From assembly GCF_947250635.1 (NCBI RefSeq), contig NZ_OX366335.1, positions 372,001 to 436,000 on the forward strand: a stretch of DNA of 64,000 nt, in the 5' to 3' direction. This document shows positions 45,743-53,917 of the stretch, piece by piece. The notes beneath the pieces were generated by a model, which was given only the letters and a program-made list of their open reading frames with translations, was not told where the DNA came from and ran no database searches. The position numbers were made by a program, and so were the translations under genes. The stretch's first letter is position 1. Each line of letters starts with the position of its first letter. The DNA comes from Wolbachia endosymbiont (group B) of Parapoynx stratiotata. Lineage in GTDB: Bacteria > Pseudomonadota > Alphaproteobacteria > Rickettsiales > Anaplasmataceae.

Positions 45743-46795
45743 ATGTTTATTAATAATATGCTTACTTATATACACGAATTAATTGATAAAAGCCAAGGAT
45801 CAATATCCATCAGTAATTTTATGAATGCTGCTCTATATCATAAAGAGTACGGCTATTACATGAATAAATTACCACTTGGCAAAGATGGTGACTTCATTAC
45901 TGCACCTGAAATTAGTCAGCTATTTGGTGAAACAATTGCAGTGTGGATAATGAATACATGGGAAAAATTAGGAAAGCCATCAAAATTTTCTCTAGTTGAA
46001 CTTGGACCAGGTAAAGGAACACTCGTTCACGATATAATAAGAGTTACTAAAAAATACAGCTGTTTTTTTAGCTCAATGAACATTCACCTAATTGAAATAA
46101 GCCCTATTTTACAGAAAATACAAAAGGAAAAATTAAAGGGATTAGATATTAACTGGCACACAAATGTCAACAACTTACCAAATCAGCCAACTATTTTTTT
46201 TGCAAATGAGTTCTTTGATGCTCTTCCAATTGATCAGTTTGTTTATCGTGATGGGCAGTGGTATGAAAATAGAGTGATGAAACAGGATGGCGGTCAGTGT
46301 TTGACACTCAAATCCAGAAGAAAAGGATCATGTGTTCCAGCATCATCTATTCAGATAACAAATGGAAAACTTTTTAATGGTGCGGTAGTAGAAGTATGCT
46401 TAACTGGAATTGAAATATTAAGAAAGCTTGAGAAGAAGATAGTCAATAATGGAGGAGCTGCTTTGATCATAGATTATGGCTATATATATCCTTCATACAA
46501 GAGCACTTTGCAATCGATAAGGCAGCATCAGTATGCTAATTTTCTTGAAAATATTGGTAACAGTGATATTACTGCACTTGTAAACTTTCAAGCGTTAAAA
46601 GATTCATTAAAATACTTAAATTGTGAGATTTTAACTCAAAGAGAATTTTTATATTTGTTTGGTATAAAGGAAAGAGCGCAAGCTTTAATGGAAAATGCAA
46701 GTAATGAACAGAAGAATAAGATCTTCAGTGAATTTTTAAGGTTAACTGAAAATATGGGTACTCTCTTTAAGGTAATGCTGATTCACCATTTGTAG
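45743..46795 (+). CDS. MidA/NDUFAF7-type SAM-dependent methyltransferase with a repeat insertion
   Basis: A 350-aa class I methyltransferase of the family that includes mitochondrial NDUFAF7, which methylates an arginine of a complex I subunit. Landmarks are YHKEYGYYMNKLPLGKDGDF, ITAPEISQLFGE, the SAM motif LVELGPGKGTL (residues about 92-102), FFANEFFDALPIDQF and LIIDYGY. Residues about 184-204 (GGQCLTLKSRRKG, then SCVPASS) are encoded by a copy of the dispersed palindromic repeat (46288-46345), inserted in-frame where relatives have none as far as I recall. The frame stays open through it, so the gene is probably functional. The bacterial role is unknown. Confidence 0.85.
   Translation: MFINNMLTYIHELIDKSQGSISISNFMNAALYHKEYGYYMNKLPLGKDGDFITAPEISQLFGETIAVWIMNTWEKLGKPSKFSLVELGPGKGTLVHDIIRVTKKYSCFFSSMNIHLIEISPILQKIQKEKLKGLDINWHTNVNNLPNQPTIFFANEFFDALPIDQFVYRDGQWYENRVMKQDGGQCLTLKSRRKGSCVPASSIQITNGKLFNGAVVEVCLTGIEILRKLEKKIVNNGGAALIIDYGYIYPSYKSTLQSIRQHQYANFLENIGNSDITALVNFQALKDSLKYLNCEILTQREFLYLFGIKERAQALMENASNEQKNKIFSEFLRLTENMGTLFKVMLIHHL
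46288..46345 (+). repeat. Dispersed palindromic repeat inserted in-frame in the methyltransferase gene
   Basis: The bases 'ggtcagtgtttgacactcaa' and then 'atccag' match the intergenic copy 'ggtcagtgcttgacactgga' followed by 'atccag' at about 24242-24267. The end 'catgtgttccagcatc' completes the unit. It keeps the reading frame. Confidence 0.75.
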
Positions 46796-46860
46796 TCTTG
46801 TGTAGTTCTTATGTTAAACATACAAATACTAAAAAATTTACAGAATAAAAAAGGTACAAG

Positions 46861-46899
46861 AAACGTATCTGTTCAGCAGAGTAGCAAAATAAGATAGAC
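46861..46899 (+). repeat. Left arm of a 39-bp imperfect inverted repeat
   Basis: AAACGTATCTGTTCAGCAGA and the following GTAGCAAAATAAGATAGAC match the reverse complement of 47670-47709, differing at about six positions, nearly all transitions. The arms enclose about 770 bases of non-coding DNA. Confidence 0.65.
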
Positions 46900-47100
46900 A
46901 GATAAGACTATCATAGGAACAAATAGGTGTCATGAAAGTAGCTGACACTGGCATCCAGCCTTTTCGCGCAAAAAACGTTGTAAAGTGTTTACCAACTTAG
47001 TTGGATCCCAGCTGGAATGACACTTGGTTATGCAAGAAATCTATTGTCAAAAAAAATTACTTCCGCATATTTTGAATCTGATTATAATGACAATTAGAGA

Positions 47101-47272
47101 TATTTTAAGAGCTCAAAATCTATCTTTGTCTGCAGACTTTCAGTTAACTTTTCAATAAAAAACGTAGCGTATCTTTTTCAGCGTATACACACATCTGTCA
47201 TATGTGCGCTGCATTTTTTTTCTAATCTTTTTATACAGGAGGATTTTATGTCCAGAATTCCAGATACTTGAC
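47101..47272 (+). repeat. 190-bp intergenic element, copy B
   Basis: Aligned with the minus strand of 35434-35625, it reads TATTTTAAGAGCTCAAAATC, GTCTGCAGACTT, TTCAATAAAAAA, GCGTATAC, CTGTCATA and a block ending in a strong AGGAGG (47237-47242). The ATG at 47248 begins the micro-ORF MSRIPDT and a stop. Sequence downstream of the micro-ORF is no longer shared. Confidence 0.7.
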
Positions 47273-47669
47273 CTTTACTTTAGCTAATAACAGGCGCCTG
47301 TGATTTTTATAAAGAAAGTGTAGGAAAAACTGTTTCCAGGCATAAATTTGCCATGTATACCTAAAAAGTAATTATATTAGCATAATATTCATACTTATAT
47401 GCCAATATTAATATTCTTTGAATTGAAGAATATTATGGAACAACAAGCATCAAACAAAGATATAGGGATTAAATTTAGACAGGATCAATGTAAGCAGAAA
47501 TGCTATATACCCCAGTTATGGATTATCCGAGTCAATAAAGCTTAGAAATAGAGGGCTTTTTCGACTGCATGGAATACGAAATTGATGTTGAAAAAAATAT
47601 GTACCAAAAAATTTATGTGGGATCTATGCCGAAGCTCAAATTGCATGACACCATTTATTTTTATGGTTT

Positions 47670-47709
47670 TGTCTATTTTATTTTGCCACTCTGCTAAACG
47701 GATACATTT
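47670..47709 (-). repeat. Right arm of the 39-bp imperfect inverted repeat
   Basis: On the minus strand it reads AAATGTATCCGTTTAGCAGA followed by GTGGCAAAATAAAATAGACA. It is the partner of 46861-46899. Confidence 0.65.
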
Positions 47710-47767
47710 AATTCCATTTTTATCGAGCAGATAATTGTCATATATTAGCTTAGTTCTCCTGTTATAC

Positions 47768-49108
47768 TTAAATATAAATCAGCATAGCCCTAATTTTTTT
47801 ATATATTTTACTTCTTTCTCTATATTTAATAATAGGCTTGAAAATAAATGGTAAACCTATAATTGTTAAGCTTAGAGCTAGGATTGAAAGTACACAAAAG
47901 GCTTTGTGTTTACTATGTAGCTCTTTCAAGTAAAGCATCAAAAACCTACAAAATTTTTTGTAATTTTCTTCAATATTTTTTTTGCTATGAGCCTTGTCAA
48001 TAAACATATCTATTGCAGTATAATCATTACTACAATTAATTGCCCCTTTTTCTATTAATAGCTGAGCTATATCAAAATAATCCTTTTGAATAGTAAGATG
48101 CAGAGGTGTAAAACCTTGTTGATCACAAATATTCATATTGGCTTTTACTGCTAACAACATTCTTACAATTTCTACATGGCCTTTTTTAGCTGCAAGTAGC
48201 AGAGGAGTTCTGTTGCATCTAGTGACGGCATTAACGTTTACCTTAAGCTCCAATAAGAACTTAACTGCTTTAGTATCACCATTATAGCTAGCTTTATGTA
48301 ACCTGGTGTTACCGCTACAATCTTGGTCATCTGCTTCTATTCCCTTTGAAACAAGAAATGTTACCATTTGCCTATTATTATGCTTAATAGCGCAATCCAG
48401 TGCATCAAAACCATGTTTATTTTTTGTGCAAATAAACTCTTTTAACTTAGCTTTTGCTTGCTTTACAATAAGCTTTACCAGTTGCATTTTGTTGTTATAT
48501 GCTGCTAGAAAAAGCGTAGTATTATTTTCTGCATCTTTTGCTTCTATGTTTGCACCTTTCTTTATCAGATATTCTATAATCTCTGCTCTACTTTCATAAT
48601 GTGTAGTACATTGATAAATGGTCAAAAATAAAGGAGTACGAAAGTTATTATCTTCACATTCAAGATTTGCTCCGCTATCAATTAAAATCTGGACACTCTT
48701 TTTAGAACCGTATAATGAAGCTATGTGAAGAGGAGTATAGCCTTCCTCAGCATCTTTTTCATTAACTTTTGCGCCTTTTGTTATTAAAAAATCCATTAAT
48801 TCTGTGTCATCTTGTAGTGTAGCAAGGTGAAGTGGAGTAAATCCATTTTTATCTCTAGAATTAATTGTCAATTGATTAACAAGAAGTTTAGCAATTTTTT
48901 TGTGTCCATGCATAATAGCATAATGCAGTGGATTTCTATTTTCATTGTCCACAACATTAAAGTCAGCTTCGTGCTCTAATAATGATTTTACTCCAACTAA
49001 ATCGCCTTCTTTTGTAAACTTATGCAAGAGAGTGACTCCGCTTACATCTTTTGAGTTAATATCAAATCCACTTTCTACCAATTGATGTATGTCTTCCTCA
49101 CACGCCAT
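47768..49108 (-). CDS. Ankyrin-repeat protein with C-terminal membrane helix
   Basis: A 446-aa protein of about eleven ankyrin repeats from residue 5 to about 370. Examples are GVTLLHKFTKEGDLVGVKSL, NRNPLHYAIMHGHKKIAKLL and GFTPLHLATLQDDTELMDFL. A hydrophobic segment follows at about 402-427 (CVLSILALSLTIIGLPFIF) and a short basic tail. There is no signal peptide. The repeats are well formed, so the gene is probably intact. Ankyrin proteins are typical Wolbachia candidates for host interaction; the target is unknown. It lies between the repeat-rich gap and an IS remnant, a typical accessory setting. Confidence 0.85.
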   Translation of the reverse strand: MACEEDIHQLVESGFDINSKDVSGVTLLHKFTKEGDLVGVKSLLEHEADFNVVDNENRNPLHYAIMHGHKKIAKLLVNQLTINSRDKNGFTPLHLATLQDDTELMDFLITKGAKVNEKDAEEGYTPLHIASLYGSKKSVQILIDSGANLECEDNNFRTPLFLTIYQCTTHYESRAEIIEYLIKKGANIEAKDAENNTTLFLAAYNNKMQLVKLIVKQAKAKLKEFICTKNKHGFDALDCAIKHNNRQMVTFLVSKGIEADDQDCSGNTRLHKASYNGDTKAVKFLLELKVNVNAVTRCNRTPLLLAAKKGHVEIVRMLLAVKANMNICDQQGFTPLHLTIQKDYFDIAQLLIEKGAINCSNDYTAIDMFIDKAHSKKNIEENYKKFCRFLMLYLKELHSKHKAFCVLSILALSLTIIGLPFIFKPIIKYRERSKIYKKIRAMLIYI

Positions 49109-49217
49109 ACCATTTTAATTAAACCCTTTTCGCATTAACAATACTCCCACTTAATTAAGTTTGAATGAATCTGTAAGAGAGATATCACAATTTATTGAAG
49201 TTACTAAATCCGATATA

Positions 49218-49697
49218 TTAAAGTCCACAATTTCCTGAATAAAGCCCTGACGATATTTTGCACACATCCATCTGCACACGCTCTCCAGGTACTTTACAGT
49301 TATAACGCTTGACCTGTTTGCGATAATGACGTTTAACATGCAGAAGACTTACATCATGTTTTTTGAAAATTTTGTGTATAGTAGCCAATGACAAGGATAA
49401 ATCATATAGACGTCTTAACTCGGTTTGAATACGCCTTGCCCCTAGCTTTCTAGTTTGTCTTAGATGAAGAATAAGCTGCTCATCTGATTCATTGATCTTT
49501 TGCAAAGGTGAAGTTTTAGGCTTACTACTGAGATCTACTAATCCTTTTTCACCTAACTCTTCATAACGTTTGTACCATTTACGTAAGGTAAAACGTGAAA
49601 TACCATAATGCTGACATACCTTTCCTGCATGACCCAACTCTTTGTATAGTTTTATCCAACTCAGACGTAGTTTAACCCTAGAATTTATCCTTTGCAA
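49218..49697 (-). pseudogene. Truncated IS481-family transposase
   Basis: A 159-aa N-terminal piece with a helix-turn-helix (HAGKVCQHYGISRFTLRKWY), the KGLVDLSSKPKTSP linker, a second DNA-binding part (LRQTRKLGARRIQTELRRLY) and the start of the catalytic domain. It reaches PGERVQMDVCKI, which contains the first Asp of the DDE triad. After about residue 150 the family sequence stops; the second Asp and the Glu are missing, so it cannot be active. Confidence 0.85.
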
Positions 49698-49750
49698 TTG
49701 TAATAAGGTCTATAAACTACTGCAAATCCAAATTTCTATTTGATCTTACA
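49218..49750 (-). mobile_element. Remnant of an IS481-family element, one end missing
   Basis: The transposase fragment is preceded on its own strand by 'tgtaagatcaaatagaaatt' beginning at 49750. This could be the terminal repeat, since IS481 ends start with TGT. The other end cannot be found downstream of the truncation. Confidence 0.55.
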
Positions 49751-49999
49751 TTCTTATTGTAATAACCTCTATGGATCACACAGCATTAGTCGTGTATCTG
49801 AACAGATACTTTTGTACATGGATCAGCTTTATGTGTACCAATTCTGTCTACTTCAAGTTTCCAGCAAAACTACTTTCTAATGTATTGCTTTCAATCAAGT
49901 TCTTTGTTAAGCTCACTGTTAGTGGATGTTCAATTATCTTAACATAAAAATCAAGGCAGCTTTAGGTATAAATACGAGTAACTCGTATAAGTAAAGAGG
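49751..49999. other. Gap between the IS remnant and the COQ9-like gene
   Basis: AT-rich sequence with the short palindrome 'gtatctgaacagatac' (about 49793-49808), which shares 'gtatctgttcag' with the inverted repeat arm at 46865. No gene is visible. Confidence 0.4.
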
Positions 50000-50590
50000 C
50001 TATAAGAAGTTTCTTACCATTCTATTCAAACGGGTTTTAAACTTTTGAAATGTCATGACATTGTTGATACGTTTGTCAAGAAACGACAGGGTATCTGCAA
50101 AATCTTCTGAATAATCATTGATAAAAAAAAGTATCGTACTTAAGTACACTCCAGCTAATATTGCTCTTTTTGTATAGTAGTTAAAATCTGTTGATTGATC
50201 ATGAATGCCATACCAAATCGCGCTAACAGTTCTGTACAAGAGTTTACTAGAAAAGTATGCATTTTTTGGTAATATAGAGAATGATAAAACGTTTTTTAAA
50301 AACTCTCTGTAATTTGGTAACTTAGCATAGTTTGAAAGGCGTATTTGGACAGCTAACTTTATCCGCTCTCTTACCTTCATATCTTCTAAATTGGAATTCC
50401 AAAGTTCAGTTTCCATTGAGCTATTTAAGTCCTCTGCTATGTACTCCAAAGCACTATATATTCCATTTTGAAATTTACAAAAACTATTGGCTAGGTTAAG
50501 GTTCGTGCACACTTTCAATAAGGTTGCATCACTTATTCCTTCAAATGGAATAACCTTAATCAGCTCATCTACTATTAACTTTTGTTCCAT
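50000..50590 (-). CDS. COQ9 family ubiquinone biosynthesis protein
   Basis: A 196-aa protein whose C-terminal half carries the COQ9 pattern STDFNYYTKRAILAGVYLST followed by FLDKRINNVMTFQKFKTRL. COQ9 is a TetR-fold lipid-binding protein that in mitochondria presents quinone intermediates to the hydroxylase COQ7; alphaproteobacterial homologues are assumed to act similarly. It lies 18 bases downstream of murD on the same strand. Ubiquinone would serve SDH and the other respiratory enzymes. A polyprenyl diphosphate synthase for the quinone tail is also in this window. Confidence 0.82.
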   Translation of the reverse strand: MEQKLIVDELIKVIPFEGISDATLLKVCTNLNLANSFCKFQNGIYSALEYIAEDLNSSMETELWNSNLEDMKVRERIKLAVQIRLSNYAKLPNYREFLKNVLSFSILPKNAYFSSKLLYRTVSAIWYGIHDQSTDFNYYTKRAILAGVYLSTILFFINDYSEDFADTLSFLDKRINNVMTFQKFKTRLNRMVRNFL

Positions 50591-50608
50591 ACAATATTAT
50601 ACTAAACA

Positions 50609-51964
50609 TCACATATAATTGTACCTGAGATTTTCAAACATTCTGCAAAATGCTTCACCGCGCTCTTCAAAATTTTTCCACTGATCAAAAGAAGAACATG
50701 CAGGAGAAAGTAATATCGCTACTTCTTCTTTGCTATTTATGGCCTCTTCAAAAGCCAGTTTAAATGCGTTTTCTAGATTATAGCACTTCATATAATCTAT
50801 TTTGTTCTCCATAATGTTTGCAAAAACTTCAGTTGATTCTCCAATAAGAAAAGCTTTTCTAATCTTGGTGAAATGCTTGCTTAATGATTCTATTCCGCCT
50901 TTTTTGCTTTTTCCGCCAACAATCCAATATATGTTTTTATAAGATAAAATTGCCTTTTCGGTCGATTCTGCATTGGTTGCTTTGCTATCGTTGATAAAAA
51001 GTACATTATGTATTTTGCCAAGAAATTCATTTCTGTGTCTTAGCCCTGGAAAGGATTTGATTTCATTGACAATAGTGCTGCTATCTACTCCAAGTAACTT
51101 GCACACAGCGTGTGCAGCTACTATATTTTCTACATTGGATACTAGGTTTATTTTCACGTCGCTTACTGATAAGCTATGATTCTCTAGTTTCCCAGTGCCT
51201 AGGCACTGGGATGACAAAGAGGGTGACATCGAAGCTGAGATTGGAATTTTGTTCCCAGTGAATTTATTGAATACATCAGAGGTAATTTTGTTATCACATC
51301 CTATCACGGCAATCTTGCTACCGTTTATCAATTTTAGTTTAGTTGCTATATAGTTATTCATACTTCCATGTCTATCTATGTGGTCTGGTGTGATGTTGAG
51401 CAATACAGAAATATCCACATTAATTTCATTCATTAGCTCCAATTGAAAAGAGGAGAATTCAATTACATAAATTTCTGCATCTCTTTCTAAATCCAAAATA
51501 GGCATACCTAAATTCCCACCGATAGCTACTTTTTTCCCTGTGGATTTTAATATGTGCCCTATTAGTGATGTGGTAGTTGATTTGCCATTTGTTCCTGTAA
51601 TGCCTATAACCTTCTGATTTGTAGTTTTAGTTTCAAGAAATAGCTCAATGTCTGATTTTATTTTGCAGTCAAAGCTTCTTGCAAGTTTTACTACCCAATG
51701 CGTTGGTATTGGCACTCCAGGGCTCAAAATTAGTGTGCTTATCTCATGCCAATTATACTCATTGGGATGAGTAAAGTTACACTCTTTATATATCTTTTTT
51801 GCATTTGCTCTTTGCTCTTTATTATCATCCCATGCATATATTTTTGCACTGCTTTTTGTTAGAGCATTAATAACGGACAAACCAGTTTTACCAAGGCCGA
51901 AAACCGCAACACTTTGATTTTTGTATTTGTTTAGTTGCACTTCTAGATAACTTATGCGAACCAT
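50609..51964 (-). CDS. murD: UDP-N-acetylmuramoylalanine-D-glutamate ligase with a palindrome insertion
   Basis: Adds D-glutamate to UDP-MurNAc-L-Ala in lipid II precursor synthesis. The Mur ligase ATP site VIGITGTNGKSTTTSLIGHI is intact. NLGMPILDLERDAEIYVIEF, NITPDHIDRHGSM and LRHRNEFLGKIHNVLFINDS follow, and the C-terminal domain ends with LLSPACSSFDQWKNFEERGE. The start MVRISYLEVQLNKYKNQSVA is normal. Near the middle, residues around SMSPSLSSQCLGTGKLENHS are encoded by a palindromic repeat (51185-51235), which preserves the frame. Confidence 0.95.
   Translation of the reverse strand: MVRISYLEVQLNKYKNQSVAVFGLGKTGLSVINALTKSSAKIYAWDDNKEQRANAKKIYKECNFTHPNEYNWHEISTLILSPGVPIPTHWVVKLARSFDCKIKSDIELFLETKTTNQKVIGITGTNGKSTTTSLIGHILKSTGKKVAIGGNLGMPILDLERDAEIYVIEFSSFQLELMNEINVDISVLLNITPDHIDRHGSMNNYIATKLKLINGSKIAVIGCDNKITSDVFNKFTGNKIPISASMSPSLSSQCLGTGKLENHSLSVSDVKINLVSNVENIVAAHAVCKLLGVDSSTIVNEIKSFPGLRHRNEFLGKIHNVLFINDSKATNAESTEKAILSYKNIYWIVGGKSKKGGIESLSKHFTKIRKAFLIGESTEVFANIMENKIDYMKCYNLENAFKLAFEEAINSKEEVAILLSPACSSFDQWKNFEERGEAFCRMFENLRYNYM
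51185..51235 (-). repeat. Dispersed palindromic repeat inserted in-frame in murD
   Basis: CCCAGTGCCTAGGCACTGGG (51191-51210) is a perfect 20-bp palindrome. It is followed by 'atgacaaagagggtgacatc', a typical flank of the intergenic copies (compare 'cccagtgtctggggactggg' and 'atgacatc' at 24313-24340). Confidence 0.8.
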
Positions 51965-52114
51965 TTTATAAAGATATAATACAAATTATAATGACTTCTT
52001 CCATAGTTTTTGGCAGTGCTTAACTTTATTGTCACAACCTTAGCCAATAGAAAACTCCTTGACACATTTTGCCAACTCCCTTGCCATGACAATAAGAGTA
52101 TTTATCCTTTAGAA

Positions 52115-52825
52115 TTAATTAAGAGAAAATTTTTTCTTGACTTGTTGTATAATTTGATAAAAGTGATCAAAATCTAAGCTTGCACTACCAATTAAAACTC
52201 CCAATAGATTTGGAATACTGAGCAAGTTTCCTATATTTTCTGAGCTGACTGAGCCACCATATATAATGTGTTTTTTACCAGTACACAATTTTATTATCTC
52301 TATCACCTCAGCAATTGCGTCATTATTTGGCACATTTCCTGTTCCTATTGCCCATATCGGTTCGTATGCTATGGTATATTCACCTTGTGTTGGCAAACGG
52401 TTTTTGCATTGATATTCTATTACTTCTTTTGTTTTTTTATTTTTATAATCTTCTGAGTTTTCACCTACACAGATGATTGGGTGTAATCCTGATTCTATTG
52501 CTGTTTTCGATTTAAGTTTTATTTCACTATCTTTTTCATGAGCCCTTTCAGAATGTCCAAGTATTACGTAACTACATCCTAGTTCCTTCAACATTCCTGC
52601 ACTAATTTCACCTGTGTAAGAACCGAACTCTTTATGATGGCAATTCTGTCCTCCTATTTTAATATTATTGTTCAACTCTATACTGCTTGGAAATGATGTA
52701 AAAGGAGGGCAAATTACTAATTTAGAGGTAATTTCGTTGCTCTTGTTGTTAAGTTTGCCTATAAAGTCAACAAATGAAGAACGTGTTCCATTCATTTTCC
52801 AATTTGCTACTATTAAAAAGGACAT
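52115..52825 (-). CDS. tpiA: Triosephosphate isomerase
   Basis: Interconverts dihydroxyacetone phosphate and glyceraldehyde 3-phosphate. The protein starts [18 protein letters not shown], with the catalytic Lys in NWKMNG. It has [10 protein letters not shown] with the electrophilic His, [12 protein letters not shown] with the catalytic Glu and [15 protein letters not shown] for phosphate binding. I chose the ATG at 52825 (236 aa) because the longer frame to 52876 runs into the tRNA-Thr gene. The length is a little short of the usual 250. Confidence 0.96.
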   Translation of the reverse strand: MSFLIVANWKMNGTRSSFVDFIGKLNNKSNEITSKLVICPPFTSFPSSIELNNNIKIGGQNCHHKEFGSYTGEISAGMLKELGCSYVILGHSERAHEKDSEIKLKSKTAIESGLHPIICVGENSEDYKNKKTKEVIEYQCKNRLPTQGEYTIAYEPIWAIGTGNVPNNDAIAEVIEIIKLCTGKKHIIYGGSVSSENIGNLLSIPNLLGVLIGSASLDFDHFYQIIQQVKKKFSLN

Positions 52826-52849
52826 CAACTTTACTTGTATGGATAAGAG

Positions 52850-52922
<73 letters not shown>

Positions 52923-52999
52923 ATTAAATACACTGACAATATACAATTATTGATGAATTTTCGTCAACTAATTTTTAAAAAACTGCATAATAAGATTAT

Positions 53000-53794
53000 A
53001 TGAGAAAATTTTTACTGAAGCCAAAAAAGAGTCTAGGGCAAAATTTTATTTTATCGAATGAGATAACAAAAAGAATAGTTGCCTTAGCTGGTAGCCTGAA
53101 AGATTTTAATGTTATTGAAGTTGGTCCTGGATATGGTGCGTTAACCAGGGAAATATTGGCGTATAATCCAAAGTTTCTACTTTCTATAGAAAAAGATAGT
53201 AGTTTAGTGAAACATCACGAACAATTGCTAAATGAGCATCAGGGAAAATATAGAATTATAGAAGCAGATGCACTTAATGTTGTAGAAAAAGAGCTGGTAG
53301 AATGTCCAGTCAAAGTCATTGCTAACTTGCCTTACAATATCTCAGTAGCGTTATTTTTAAAGTGGTTAAATAATATAAAATTTTTTACGAATTTGACGTT
53401 AATGTTCCAAAAGGAGGTAGCAGAGCGTATTACAGCAGAACCTAATTCTAAGGATTATGGTTCCCTATCAGTGCTAAGCCAGTTACTATGCGACATAAAA
53501 AAGGAATTTGATATTGAACCTAAGGAATTTTTTCCAAGACCAAAAGTATATTCTTCAGTAATTACAGTAAAACCTTTACCCACTCCAAGATTTGCAGTAA
53601 ATTTAGAAACCTTAACAAAGCTAACACGTGCTGTGTTCGCTCAAAGAAGAAAGATGCTGAGAAATAGCTTGCAAAGTATAACTAGTGATGTCTCAACTAT
53701 TCTTGAGAATGCTAAACTGAGTGGAGACGAACGTCCAGAAAGCTTAACTATTGAGCAGTTCTGTTTGCTAGCAAATAATGTAATTTTGCGATAA
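53000..53794 (+). CDS. rsmA: 16S rRNA dimethyladenosine methyltransferase (KsgA)
   Basis: Dimethylates two adjacent adenines near the 3' end of 16S rRNA during small-subunit assembly. The N-terminal KKSLGQNFILS, the SAM motif VIEVGPGYGALTREIL (residues about 38-53), the catalytic NLPYNISVALF (about 114-124) and FFPRPKVYSSVI are conserved in order. The length of 264 aa is normal. It is divergent from tRNA-Thr across a short AT-rich gap. Confidence 0.96.
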   Translation: MRKFLLKPKKSLGQNFILSNEITKRIVALAGSLKDFNVIEVGPGYGALTREILAYNPKFLLSIEKDSSLVKHHEQLLNEHQGKYRIIEADALNVVEKELVECPVKVIANLPYNISVALFLKWLNNIKFFTNLTLMFQKEVAERITAEPNSKDYGSLSVLSQLLCDIKKEFDIEPKEFFPRPKVYSSVITVKPLPTPRFAVNLETLTKLTRAVFAQRRKMLRNSLQSITSDVSTILENAKLSGDERPESLTIEQFCLLANNVILR

Positions 53795-53917
53795 ATATAT
53801 TAGGAGCTACATCCCTCTTCTATCCTATTTTGATCTAAAAATAGCTGGAGCCAGGCTAATTTTGCAAAAGCTCTATTGCAATTTCATTAATTGGCGTATA
53901 AGCTTTAAATAAAGCAT

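Larger units (their letters stand above)
46796..47767. other. Gene-free 972-base gap rich in repeats
   Basis: Contents in order: an inverted repeat arm (46861-46899), palindromic modules at about 46928-47035 ('atgaaagtagctgacactgg', 'ggatcccagctggaatgaca'), and the 190-bp element copy B (47101-47272). A short plus-strand frame MEQQASNKDIGIKFRQDQ.. of 36 codons at about 47435-47545 follows, with no recognisable relative, and then the second inverted repeat arm (47670-47709). No complete gene is seen. Confidence 0.6.

Noticed and set aside
46288..46345. A frameshift or pseudogene in the methyltransferase
   Set aside because: The inserted segment keeps the frame and all family motifs before and after it are intact.
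47435..47545. A 36-codon plus-strand frame (MEQQASNKDIGIKF...)
   Set aside because: It is short, lacks a ribosome binding site and any recognisable relative, and lies in repeat debris.
49151..49339. A 62-aa minus-strand frame partly overlapping the IS481-family fragment
   Set aside because: It is a different frame of the same transposase region and matches nothing.
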